Origin: an uncultured Clostridia bacterium | Lineage (GTDB): Bacteria; Bacillota; Clostridia; Lachnospirales; Bianqueaceae | Direction of reading: 5' to 3' | DNA: 64,000 nucleotides | Assembly (NCBI GenBank): GCA_944383515.1 | Contig: CALWPV010000087.1 | Coordinates: 17,791-81,790, forward strand | Shown: piece after piece, positions 33,275 to 41,759 of the stretch | Numbering within the stretch: position 1 is the first letter of the stretch | How the letters are laid out: each line of letters opens with the position of its first letter | Program-made: the position numbers and the translations under genes | The notes under the pieces: model-generated | Told to the model about the DNA's origin: nothing | Databases searched by the model: none | The model's input: the letters and a program-made list of their open reading frames with translations, nothing else

Positions 33275-34144
33275 ATGAGAGCTGTTTTTTTGAAAGAGCT
33301 GCGCACGTATTTCAAAAATCCTCTGGGATACGTATTTATCGGCATGATGCTGATTGTACTGGGCATTTATTATGCGCTGTACGCCATGTATTATCAGGCA
33401 GCGGATTATTATCATGTACTAAATGCCGGTTCTTCGCTGATTATCTTTGTTATTCCGGTTCTGACCATGAGAATCATGTCGGAAGAAAGTAAGAATAAGA
33501 CGGATCAAATGCTGCTGACAGCGCCTATTAAAACATCGGGCATTGTTTTAGGTAAGTTTTTTGCGGCGGTGGTGCTGTTTTTAATGGTGGTACTGATCAG
33601 CGTAATTCAGCCGCTTACCACAGTCTTTGTGTTTGACGGCGATATGTCCATGCAGATGACGCTGGGAGCGTATATTGCTTTTATTATGCTGGGCATTACC
33701 TTTATTTCAATTGGTATGTTCATTTCGTCTCTGACGGAAAATCAGCTGGTCGCGGCGGTAGTGACCATTGGCGTTTTCATTCTGCTTAACCTATTAGACG
33801 GTATTTATACCATTTTGCCCAGTTCGCGGTATTTTTCGCTGGCAGTGATTGTTGTAGCGCTGGGAATTGTTTTGTTTTTAATTTACCGTTCTATTCACGA
33901 ACTGGTAGTTACAGGAATTATTGGCGCGGTCAGTTTAATTGCGCTGGTTGTGACGTTTTTCATTACGCCAGAGTCGTTCGATGGTCTGCTGGGAACAATT
34001 ATGAGTTCTTTAGCTGTATTTCAACGGTATGCAGATATGTTTAGCGGCGTCTTTGAATTCGGACATATTGTGTTCTTCCTTTCAGTCACCGCGTTTTTCC
34101 TTTTCCTAACGTATCAAGTTGTGGAAAAGAAGAGATGGAACTAA
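33275..34144 (+). CDS. ABC-2 permease, GldF-like
   Basis: A 289-residue integral membrane protein with six or seven helices of the ABC-2 permease type. The N-terminus FLKELRTYFKNPLGYVFIGMMLIVLGIYYALY and the central TDQMLLTAPIKTSGIVLGKFFAAVVLFLMVVLI are characteristic of the GldF/ABC-2 group. It directly abuts the ATPase gene. With GldA and GldG homologues it is expected to form one complex. Its substrate in non-gliding Firmicutes is not known. Confidence 0.88.
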   Translation: MRAVFLKELRTYFKNPLGYVFIGMMLIVLGIYYALYAMYYQAADYYHVLNAGSSLIIFVIPVLTMRIMSEESKNKTDQMLLTAPIKTSGIVLGKFFAAVVLFLMVVLISVIQPLTTVFVFDGDMSMQMTLGAYIAFIMLGITFISIGMFISSLTENQLVAAVVTIGVFILLNLLDGIYTILPSSRYFSLAVIVVALGIVLFLIYRSIHELVVTGIIGAVSLIALVVTFFITPESFDGLLGTIMSSLAVFQRYADMFSGVFEFGHIVFFLSVTAFFLFLTYQVVEKKRWN

Positions 34145-34159
34145 GAGGAGGGAGCCCCT

Positions 34160-35644
34160 ATGAAAAAGTTCAATTATAAAAGCTCCATGCAGCGGAAAAG
34201 AAACCTGAAATATGGCGGATATGCTACGGTAACGACCATTATTTTGCTCGTTGCTTTAGTGCTTGGCAACGTGTTATTCAGTTTAACGGGCTGGCGCGTC
34301 GATTTAACGGAAAACGAGCTTTATACCCCGAGTGACGAGACCATGCAGGTGCTTAACAGTTTGGAAGACGACGTAACCATTTATGGTCTGTATAATCAGG
34401 GAACGGAAGAATCGGAGTTTAACGCGCCGGTTATTAAGTTAATTGAAGCTTATGCAGATCTTTCGGACCGTGTAACATTTGAAACGGTAGATCCTTTAAC
34501 GGATCCTACTTTTGTGAATCAGTTTCTAATGGATGATTCGGCTTCTCTGGAAAACGGAAGCTTAATCGTTGTCAATAACACAACGGGAAAATATAGAACC
34601 GTTGCGCTTTCTGATTTGTATGAAGTAACAAGCGATTACTCAACGCTAACACGAAACGTAACCGGATTTAGCGCGGAGCAGGCGCTTTCGGCTGCGATTC
34701 AGTATGTGTGTATCACGGATACGCCGGTGCTGTATCAGCTGCAAGGCCATAGTGAAGCGGTTCTGACCGACGATTTTATTGACTATTTGTCATATACTAA
34801 CTTCTCGGTAGATACCATGAATTTAGTTACCGACGGAATTGAGACACTGGAAGCCGATACGGCAACGGTGATTCTGATTAACAATCCGCGGCGCGACCTG
34901 AGCGATTCTGAATACGAAATTCTATTAAATTATATGGAAAACGGTGGGCGTATGCTTTATTTGGCCGCGAGCGATATGCCGGAGCTGCCGAATTTTGAAC
35001 GCTTGCTGGCAAGATTCGGACTCAGTATAGAGGGCGGTCTGATGATCGAAACCTCACAGGATCATTTTTATAGTCACCCTGCGTACATTTTGCCGGAACT
35101 GTCCGACGAAAGCGATATTTCGCTTTATATGCAAGACGAGCAGAATGCGTACTGCTTGTTTACAATGCCGGCTGCCATTACGCTGAATGAAGACCGGAGT
35201 AATCGTATTACAATTCAAACAGTGGTTTCCACCTCAGACGGCGCAGTGATTAAAGCCGATGGCAACGAAGCGTACGTGCAAGAAGAGGGCGACCTTACGG
35301 GACCGTTCAATTTGTGTGTGACGGCGGAAGAACAGGTCTATAAAGAGAGTGGCAATGTGGCAACGGCCAAGCTAGCTGTGGTTGGTTCTTCTGATTTTAT
35401 CGATATTGATAACGCTAATAGTTCTCCGGTGGTAACGGGTAACTATCGTCTTACTGCACTTTTGTGCGATTATTTGCAGGACTCTGTTAGCCAGTTGTTT
35501 ATTTCCTCGAAGAGTTTGGAAGAGGGCTCGATTCAGACCACACAAGCTGACTTCATTTTCTACGGGCTGATCTTTACGGTTGTTGTTCCGCTGATTATTA
35601 TTTTGGCTGGCGTAGTGATTTGGGTAAGGAGGAAACATCTGTAA
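34160..35644 (+). CDS. GldG-family ABC auxiliary protein
   Basis: A 494-residue protein with an N-terminal membrane helix (TTIILLVALVLGNVLFSLT). A large extracytoplasmic domain contains WRVDLTENELYTPSDETMQVLNSLEDDVTIYGLY and the ABC_transp_aux pattern (AALSAAIQYV-like and YLAASDMPELPNFERLLARFGLSI). A C-terminal helix follows (FYGLIFTVVVPLIIILAGVVIWVRRK). It follows the permease gene and its last bases overlap the start of the DUF4340 gene. The role in an export or envelope-remodelling complex is inferred from family and context. Confidence 0.88.
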   Translation: MKKFNYKSSMQRKRNLKYGGYATVTTIILLVALVLGNVLFSLTGWRVDLTENELYTPSDETMQVLNSLEDDVTIYGLYNQGTEESEFNAPVIKLIEAYADLSDRVTFETVDPLTDPTFVNQFLMDDSASLENGSLIVVNNTTGKYRTVALSDLYEVTSDYSTLTRNVTGFSAEQALSAAIQYVCITDTPVLYQLQGHSEAVLTDDFIDYLSYTNFSVDTMNLVTDGIETLEADTATVILINNPRRDLSDSEYEILLNYMENGGRMLYLAASDMPELPNFERLLARFGLSIEGGLMIETSQDHFYSHPAYILPELSDESDISLYMQDEQNAYCLFTMPAAITLNEDRSNRITIQTVVSTSDGAVIKADGNEAYVQEEGDLTGPFNLCVTAEEQVYKESGNVATAKLAVVGSSDFIDIDNANSSPVVTGNYRLTALLCDYLQDSVSQLFISSKSLEEGSIQTTQADFIFYGLIFTVVVPLIIILAGVVIWVRRKHL

Positions 35645-37164
35645 TGTCGAAGAAGAAAAAACTGATCCTCATGGTGATCGCGGTGATTGTTTTAATCGCC
35701 GCGGTCATCGCGGTTGTACGCTATAATGAATATGTTGCTTCTCAGCAACCTGAAGAGTCTTCGAGTTCCATTGTATTAAAGAATCTATTCGAGAATGAGC
35801 GGGAAAATATTGAATCGATCAATCTGAATAACCAGGAAGGTTCCATTACGATTATTCCCAATGGAACCGATTCGAATGGAGCGGTTCAGTGGGCGATTCA
35901 AGGGCATGAAGATTGGACATTGACATCGACTCACAATAACTTAATATCTATGGCGTGCTTATTCCAGGTTTATAAAGAAATAGAAACTGATGTAACAGAT
36001 GAAAGCCGACTAGAGGAATTTGGCTTGCTGAATCCCACTTCAACGGTGACCATTACCCTAAAAGACGGTACACAGCAGATTGTTCGGATTGGTAATTTGT
36101 CCAGCGACCAGGAATATACGTTCTGCATGATGGAAGGCGATAATACGGTGTATGCCTGCAATGCAACGTATAATTCATATGCTACGCTTACCGAAGAAGG
36201 GCTAAGACAGGCTACGATTACCAGCCTAGATACGGAGGCGCAGCTTTATAGTTTATTCGCGCAGAAAAAGGGAGACCGTGCTGTTATGCTCGAGTATGAC
36301 GAGACGCAGCAAAATGTGTCGGAAGAAAATGTAATTTTGAGTAATGAATATGTGTTTGTACAGCCGTATAGCGGCGAGCATATTCAGGTGTTATCCGACG
36401 TAGCGTCCACATATTACCAGAACCTTACTACGCCGACCATTGTGGAAACAATTGAGGCCAACTGCAGCGACTTTGATCAATATGGTTTAGGGGATGAACC
36501 TGAATATCGTGAGACCATTGTATCCAGAACAACGAATAGCGACGGAGAATATGAATATACTACGACAGACTATTTGTTTGGCTACACCTATGGCGAAAAT
36601 GACGAATATATTTATTTCCGCGAAGGAGATAGCACGTTAGTTATGGGAGTAGAGGTTTCGTGTCTGGATACACGCCAGTTTGAACCGTTTTCTTTTGTCA
36701 ACAAATTGGTTTATCTGGGAAGCGTGAATGATATTCAATCGGGTAGTATTACCGTAGGAGGCGAAACGCATACCTTCTCGATTCGGCGCGCGGAAACAAC
36801 GGCGCAAACCAGTGAAGCGACTGAAAGCAGTAGTACGGAAGAAGATCTGGCGACCTATCGGGTCGATGATACCCTGGTGAATACGGATGCGTTTTTGAGC
36901 ATGTACCAGAACTTCCTGTCAATTCCTCCCGAATACGAGATTTGGGTCGAAGACGAAGGCGTGCCGTCCTATGACGAATCCGACGCAATAGAATTTCGCA
37001 TTGTTTATAACGATGGAACGGAAGAGACCATTCGTTATTACCGGTTATCGGAGTTTTATTATGTAACGCAGGTGCAGGACGACCTGTGGTTCGCCTGCGG
37101 CAGCTCGTATGTCGAGAACTTCCTTGAGGCGTTTAACGAGTGTCTGAATGCTAAGGTAGGTTAA
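35644..37164 (+). CDS. DUF4340 domain protein of ABC system
   Basis: A 506-residue protein with an N-terminal membrane helix (LILMVIAVIVLIAAVIAVV) and an extracytoplasmic Thr/Glu-rich chain of repeated beta-rich DUF4340 modules. Examples are WTLTSTHNNLISMACLFQVYKEIETDVTDESRLEEFGL and LVYLGSVNDIQSGSITVGGE. Genes of this type regularly follow gldG. The start is ATG 35644, which overlaps the GldG stop (TAATG). A terminator follows. It is probably the outermost part of the complex; function unknown. Confidence 0.85.
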   Translation: MSKKKKLILMVIAVIVLIAAVIAVVRYNEYVASQQPEESSSSIVLKNLFENERENIESINLNNQEGSITIIPNGTDSNGAVQWAIQGHEDWTLTSTHNNLISMACLFQVYKEIETDVTDESRLEEFGLLNPTSTVTITLKDGTQQIVRIGNLSSDQEYTFCMMEGDNTVYACNATYNSYATLTEEGLRQATITSLDTEAQLYSLFAQKKGDRAVMLEYDETQQNVSEENVILSNEYVFVQPYSGEHIQVLSDVASTYYQNLTTPTIVETIEANCSDFDQYGLGDEPEYRETIVSRTTNSDGEYEYTTTDYLFGYTYGENDEYIYFREGDSTLVMGVEVSCLDTRQFEPFSFVNKLVYLGSVNDIQSGSITVGGETHTFSIRRAETTAQTSEATESSSTEEDLATYRVDDTLVNTDAFLSMYQNFLSIPPEYEIWVEDEGVPSYDESDAIEFRIVYNDGTEETIRYYRLSEFYYVTQVQDDLWFACGSSYVENFLEAFNECLNAKVG

Positions 37165-37176
37165 AGATTTTTTAAG

Positions 37177-37207
37177 AGTTCAGCAGCTAAGCTGCTGAAC
37201 TTTTTTT
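37177..37207 (+). terminator. Terminator of GldA-like operon
   Basis: AGTTCAGCAGC (37177-37187) and GCTGCTGAACT (37191-37201) pair exactly over TAA, followed by a T-run. Confidence 0.9.
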
Positions 37208-37208
37208 A

Positions 37209-37237
37209 TTGCGGCAAACTATGATTTATGGTATACT
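37209..37237 (+). promoter_or_regulatory. Promoter for ACT-protein/hom operon
   Basis: TTGCGG (37209-37214), 17-base spacer, TATACT (37232-37237), about 107 bases before the ACT-protein start. Confidence 0.55.
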
Positions 37238-37343
37238 TCTGATATCAATACGCTGAATTGCACAGTGCTGCACAAATGTAGCGCCGTACATACACAGCGG
37301 TGGCGTTTCTAGGAGTTTTTTAAGTAGTAAAGGAGAGTTTGAA

Positions 37344-37784
37344 ATGTACAAAAACGAATATTTCATCGTGGATAAGGAAGCCTTGCCAGAGGTTTATGCA
37401 CAGGTGGTAGAAGCTAAGCGGCTGCTTGCCAGCGGCAAAGCGGCCACGGTGCAGGAGGCTGTAGAAATCGCAGGCGTAAGCCGGAGTTCTTTTTATAAAT
37501 ATAAAGACGCGATTGAGCCGTTTACTGATATGGTTCGTAAGAAAACCGTCACCATTGCAGCGAAACTGGAAGATATTCAAGGAGTTTTACCTAAATTCTT
37601 GTCTGTTTTAGAGGAAGCGGGCGTTAATATTTTGACGATTCATCAAGCGATTCCGATTAATGGGATTGCCGATGTTTCGTTAAGCATGGAAGTGCTGGAG
37701 GAAGCATGGCGTTTTGATGAGATCATGGCGGCGTTAAACGCAGTAAATGGTGTTCAAAAAATTCAAATTTTAGCAAGAGAATAA
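37344..37784 (+). CDS. UPF0735-type ACT-domain protein
   Basis: A 146-residue protein with an N-terminal HTH-like part (EAVEIAGVSRSSFYKYKDAIEPF, about residues 40-62) and a C-terminal ACT domain (TVTIAAKLEDIQGVLPKFLSVLEEAGVNILTIHQAIPINGIADVSLSMEV). It matches the UPF0735/PheB type, small ACT proteins often encoded beside homoserine dehydrogenase. An amino-acid-responsive regulator is likely, with an aspartate-family amino acid as ligand; this is inference. It lies just upstream of hom, separated by a long hairpin. Confidence 0.9.
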   Translation: MYKNEYFIVDKEALPEVYAQVVEAKRLLASGKAATVQEAVEIAGVSRSSFYKYKDAIEPFTDMVRKKTVTIAAKLEDIQGVLPKFLSVLEEAGVNILTIHQAIPINGIADVSLSMEVLEEAWRFDEIMAALNAVNGVQKIQILARE

Positions 37785-37790
37785 AGAAAC

Positions 37791-37827
37791 GCGATCATCA
37801 GGGCTACCTAGTAGCCCTGATGATCGC
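37791..37827 (+). repeat. Perfect 17-bp hairpin between ACT gene and hom
   Basis: GCGATCATCAGGGCTAC (37791-37807), loop CTA, GTAGCCCTGATGATCGC (37811-37827). The arms are exact reverse complements. No U-tract follows on the plus strand (CAATAAGGG), so this is not a usual terminator. Possible roles are attenuation, mRNA processing or stabilisation. Confidence 0.75.
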
Positions 37828-37854
37828 CAATAAGGGTAAAAAAAGGGGATAAGA

Positions 37855-39081
37855 ATGGATATAGCGATTTTAGGATATGGTACCGTAGGTTCTGGTACGG
37901 TTAACGTGCTCACGCGCAACCGGGAATTGATTGCGGAAGACAGCGGCGAAGTGCTGCGGATTAAAGCGATTTTGGACTTAAAAGATTTTCCCGGCGATCC
38001 CTACGAAGAAAGAATCGTTCATCAATTCGAAGACATTGTTAACGATCCCACCATTGAAGTTGTGGCCGAAACAATGGGGGGCCTGCATCCGGCGTTTGAA
38101 TATGTTTCAAAGCTGCTGGAGGCGGGGAAAAGCGTGGTAACTTCAAATAAGGATCTGGTGGCTGCCTACGGAGAACAGCTGCTGGAAATCGCGGCGGCGC
38201 ATGCCGTAGACTTTTTTTATGAGGCCAGTGTTGGCGGCGGCATTCCTATTATGCGCATGATTAATGAATGTATGATTCAGGAAAGAATATACGAAATTAT
38301 GGCCATTTTAAATGGCACAACCAATTATATTCTGACTGAAATGGAAGAAGAAGGCGCTTCCTTTGAAGAAGCGCTGGAAGACGCGCAAGAACTGGGTTAC
38401 GCAGAGCAAAACCCGGAAAGCGACGTAGAAGGTATGGATCCCGCGCGTAAACTCGCCATTTTATCTACCCATGCTTTTTGTGTTGACGTGGACTGGACGC
38501 AGATTGAGCGCAGGGGGATTACGCATATCACGCCTGACGATATTGCCATTGCCAAGGCGATTGATCACCACATTAAATTGGTGGCACGCAGCCGCATGGT
38601 AGGGTCTCGTCTTTTTGCCAGCGTTGAACCCATGTTATTGCCGGAAGATCATAAGCTGGCTCAAATCGAAGACGTATACAATAGCATTATGATTAAAGGC
38701 AATATGCTGGACGATATCACGGTGCAGGGAAAAGGGGCAGGGAGCCTGCCCACGGGAAGCGCTGTGGCCGCCGATCTGATTATGGCGGCTATCAATAAAA
38801 AAGATCATGTAACCTCAACTACGTATCATGAATATGCCAAAGTAAAACCGGAGAGCTTTAGCAGTTTGGGACAAACCTATATGCTGCGGACGGATAAGAG
38901 CGTATCGATGCCGCAGGAGGGAATTATTTCCGGTATTCAGGTGGATCATATCCATGCCTATTTTACTAAACAGCTTAAGTCACAGGAACTGCGCGATTTA
39001 ATCCAGCAGCTGGAAATTCGCGGCGTACAGGTACTCAGCTGCTTGGTTATGGAACAGGAGGATCTTAGTGTTAATCGTTAA
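37855..39081 (+). CDS. hom: Homoserine dehydrogenase
   Basis: A 408-residue NAD(P)-dependent enzyme reducing aspartate semialdehyde to homoserine, in threonine and methionine synthesis. The Rossmann start is AILGYGTVGSGTVNVL. Catalytic-domain motifs are TSNKDLVAAYG, EASVGGGIPIMRMI, ILNGTTNYILTEM and GYAEQNPESDVEGMDPARKLAIL. The C-terminal end is short and ACT-poor compared with the ~430-residue enzymes. It overlaps the aspartate kinase start by fourteen bases, so the two are coupled. It may be feedback-controlled through the ACT protein upstream. Confidence 0.95.
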   Translation: MDIAILGYGTVGSGTVNVLTRNRELIAEDSGEVLRIKAILDLKDFPGDPYEERIVHQFEDIVNDPTIEVVAETMGGLHPAFEYVSKLLEAGKSVVTSNKDLVAAYGEQLLEIAAAHAVDFFYEASVGGGIPIMRMINECMIQERIYEIMAILNGTTNYILTEMEEEGASFEEALEDAQELGYAEQNPESDVEGMDPARKLAILSTHAFCVDVDWTQIERRGITHITPDDIAIAKAIDHHIKLVARSRMVGSRLFASVEPMLLPEDHKLAQIEDVYNSIMIKGNMLDDITVQGKGAGSLPTGSAVAADLIMAAINKKDHVTSTTYHEYAKVKPESFSSLGQTYMLRTDKSVSMPQEGIISGIQVDHIHAYFTKQLKSQELRDLIQQLEIRGVQVLSCLVMEQEDLSVNR

Positions 39082-40291
39082 AAAATATGGAGGAAGCTCA
39101 GTAGCTACTCCGGAGCGGGTTCGAAACGTAGCTTCCCAAATTATAGAAGACGTTGAAAAAGGGTATCAAATTGTTGTTGTTTTATCGGCGCAAGGCAAAA
39201 CAACAGATGAGCTGGTGGCGCGCGCATATGAAATGAATCCAAAGCCGTCCAGACGTGAGCTGGATATGCTGCTCAGCACAGGAGAGCAGCAATCGGTGGC
39301 GCTTATGGCCATGACGCTGCAGGCTATGGGGTATCAGGCCGTTTCTTTAAATGCGTTTCAGGTGCCCATGCATACGAATAAAACGTACGGCAGTGCCCGG
39401 CTGGAAGCCATCGGTACCGATCGACTCCAGGCAGAACTGGATTGCGGCAATATAGTATTGGTAACAGGATTTCAGGGCGTGAACCGTTATGAAGATATTA
39501 CAACGCTGGGACGCGGTGGTTCAGACACAACAGCCGTAGCGCTGGCGGCGGCGCTGCAGGCAGACCGATGCCAAATTTATACCGACGTAGAAGGGGTATA
39601 TACGGCAGATCCGCGCTATGTTAAAGACGCCAGAAAGCTGGAAGAGATTGGTTACGACGAAATGCTGGAGCTGGCTTCTACCGGCGCCAAAGTTTTACAT
39701 AACCGCTGCGTTGAAATGGCAAAAAAATATAACGTACAAATTGAAGTGCTTTCCAGTATGGTGAAAGCGCCCGGCACGTTAGTGAAGGAGGATTCTCTGG
39801 TGGAAAGAATGATGGTAAGCGGCGTAGCTGCCGATAAAAATGTGGCTCGTATTTCGGTGATTGGTATTCCCGATTTACCCGGGAAAGCGTTTGCTTTATT
39901 TAATTTGCTCTCGCAGCAGGGTATTAATGTAGACATTATTTTACAATCGATTGGGCGAGAAGACAGAAAGGACATTTCCTTTACGGTAGCAGAGGAAAAT
40001 GCCGAAGAAGCGTATGAAATTGTTAAAAAGCACCAGCAGGCACTCGGCGCCGAGGAAGTGACGTGTACGAAAGACGTGGCGAAAGTATCGCTGGTGGGCG
40101 CCGGCATGATTTCGAATCCCGGCGTAGCGACGCAGATGTTTGAGGCGTTGTATAGCGCTCAGGTCAATATTCGCATGATTTCAACCTCAGAAATAAAAAT
40201 TTCAGTCTTAGTCGATAAGGATCAGGTGGAAGACGCGGTAAGGGCCGTTCACCATCAATTTAGATTGTATAAAAAAGAAAGCGGGAGGTAA
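39068..40291 (+). CDS. lysC: Aspartate kinase
   Basis: A 407-residue monofunctional aspartokinase catalysing ATP-dependent phosphorylation of aspartate, the first step to lysine, threonine and methionine. The kinase start is VKKYGGSSVATPERVRNVA, followed by TTLGRGGSDTTAVALAAAL and CQIYTDVEGVYTADPR. Two C-terminal ACT domains (VARISVIGIPDLPGKAFALFNLL and VSLVGAGMISNPGVATQMFEAL) give allosteric control. GTG at 39068 follows CAGGAGGATCTTA, inside hom. Which amino acid inhibits it cannot be told. Confidence 0.95.
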   Translation: MLIVKKYGGSSVATPERVRNVASQIIEDVEKGYQIVVVLSAQGKTTDELVARAYEMNPKPSRRELDMLLSTGEQQSVALMAMTLQAMGYQAVSLNAFQVPMHTNKTYGSARLEAIGTDRLQAELDCGNIVLVTGFQGVNRYEDITTLGRGGSDTTAVALAAALQADRCQIYTDVEGVYTADPRYVKDARKLEEIGYDEMLELASTGAKVLHNRCVEMAKKYNVQIEVLSSMVKAPGTLVKEDSLVERMMVSGVAADKNVARISVIGIPDLPGKAFALFNLLSQQGINVDIILQSIGREDRKDISFTVAEENAEEAYEIVKKHQQALGAEEVTCTKDVAKVSLVGAGMISNPGVATQMFEALYSAQVNIRMISTSEIKISVLVDKDQVEDAVRAVHHQFRLYKKESGR

Positions 40292-40302
40292 TCAGTTTTA
40301 GC

Positions 40303-40929
40303 ATGATAGGATATTATAACTGGTCGGTGGTGTTAACTTATGTAGGGCTGGCAGCAGCGATCATAGGTATCACTTTTGCCCTACAGGGAGATATTCGCGT
40401 TGCTGGCATGCTGATTATGGTTTCGAGTGTATGCGATATGTTTGACGGACAAGTAGCACGGGTCATTAAACGAAGTGAGCCGGCAAAGCGGTTTGGTATT
40501 CAGATTGATTCGCTTTGCGACTTAGTTTGCTTTGGTGTTTTTCCTGCCCTGATCGGATATGGTTTGGGCATTCGCGGCGTTATCGGTACACTGGCCATGA
40601 TCTTTTTTGTACTTTGCGGCGTTATTCGTTTGGCCTATTTTAATGTGCATGAAGAAGAGCGCCAGGAACAAACAACGGAAAGAAGAAAGTATTATCAAGG
40701 ACTTCCCATTACAACGTCAGGCGCGCTGGCTCCGATATGCCTTATGCTGACATTGGCGCTGGGCGGCAATTTTAAAATTGTGTATACCGTATTTCTATTC
40801 GTTGTTGGGCTGGCTTTTGTGATTGATTTTCCGGTGAAAAAACCGCATGGCGTTTTTAAATGGATTTTACTGGTTGTTGATATCACAATTTTTGTCTGCA
40901 TTTGTTGTTTCGGAGGCCGGATAGCGTGA
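40303..40929 (+). CDS. pssA: CDP-diacylglycerol-serine O-phosphatidyltransferase
   Basis: A 208-residue membrane CDP-alcohol transferase making phosphatidylserine. The signature D-x2-DG-x2-AR-x8-G-x3-D-x3-D is complete in CDMFDGQVARVIKRSEPAKRFGIQIDSLCD. About six helices are seen, with a YYQGLPITTSGAL motif in the middle typical of PssA. Its stop overlaps the psd start (GTGA), so the two lipid genes are coupled. Twelve bases separate it from lysC. Confidence 0.93.
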   Translation: MIGYYNWSVVLTYVGLAAAIIGITFALQGDIRVAGMLIMVSSVCDMFDGQVARVIKRSEPAKRFGIQIDSLCDLVCFGVFPALIGYGLGIRGVIGTLAMIFFVLCGVIRLAYFNVHEEERQEQTTERRKYYQGLPITTSGALAPICLMLTLALGGNFKIVYTVFLFVVGLAFVIDFPVKKPHGVFKWILLVVDITIFVCICCFGGRIA

Positions 40930-41753
40930 AAAAGCAAGGGAGCAAGGTTTTGCGGTTTTTGTATACGAATCGCCTAGGAAGAGTAGCGCTGCGGCGCCTG
41001 GTTAAACGCGAGGTATCGCAGCAGGCAAGAGGCTTGTTTACGTCTTCGGTTTCTCGGTTGGCGATTCCCTTGTTTATTCGTAAGGCAAAAATTGATATGA
41101 CTCAGTTTATGCCAGGACCATATCGCAGTTTCAATGAATTTTTTATTCGTCAGATCCGGCCGAAGGCAAGGCCTATCGATAAAACCCCGGAGCATGTAAT
41201 TAGCCCTTGCGACGCTAAAGCAGCGGCGTATCCGGTTACACGCGGCAGTGTATGGCATGTTAAAGGAACAGATTATTCGCTGGCCGCCCTACTGGGGAGC
41301 GCGGAGCTGGCTGCGCGCTATGAGGGCGGCGTTGGCGTCGTTTTGCGTTTGACTCCCGATGACTACCATCGGTATTGTTATTTGGACGACGGATACTTAG
41401 AGACGTACCGCTTTATTCCCGGTGTTTTGCACACGGTGCAGCCCATTGCCGAAAAAGAACAGGTTTTGGCAGTAAATTGCCGGGAGTATACGGTGCTGCA
41501 GACAGAGCATTTCGGGCCGGTTCTTCAAATGGAGGTAGGGGCTGTGCTCATTGGCCATATTGTTAACTACCATTCCCATCACCGTTTTAAGCGTGGTGAA
41601 GAAAAAGGGCGTTTTGAGTATGGAGGTTCTACCATTCTTCTATTTTTTGAAAAAGGAAGAGTTCGTTTACACCCTCAGCTTTTTAAATCAGGAAGCTGCG
41701 GACGAGAAGTGCGCCTGCGCATGGGACAAACTATTGGAAGCAAGGAGAAATAA
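40926..41753 (+). CDS. psd: Phosphatidylserine decarboxylase
   Basis: A 275-residue proenzyme converting phosphatidylserine to phosphatidylethanolamine. Family features are FNEFFIRQIRPKARPID, VISPCDAKAAAYP, LTPDDYHRYCYLDDG, HTVQPI and NCREYTVLQTEHFGPV. The self-cleavage site is YGGSTILLFFEKG near the C-terminus, giving the pyruvoyl alpha chain. The start GTG 40926 overlaps the pssA stop. The pair completes PE synthesis from CDP-diacylglycerol. Confidence 0.93.
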   Translation: MKKQGSKVLRFLYTNRLGRVALRRLVKREVSQQARGLFTSSVSRLAIPLFIRKAKIDMTQFMPGPYRSFNEFFIRQIRPKARPIDKTPEHVISPCDAKAAAYPVTRGSVWHVKGTDYSLAALLGSAELAARYEGGVGVVLRLTPDDYHRYCYLDDGYLETYRFIPGVLHTVQPIAEKEQVLAVNCREYTVLQTEHFGPVLQMEVGAVLIGHIVNYHSHHRFKRGEEKGRFEYGGSTILLFFEKGRVRLHPQLFKSGSCGREVRLRMGQTIGSKEK

Positions 41754-41759
41754 AAGAGC

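Noticed and set aside
37165..37343. Riboswitch upstream of the ACT/hom genes
   Set aside because: Only a terminator of the preceding operon and a promoter are visible; no known lysine, SAM or threonine leader pattern.
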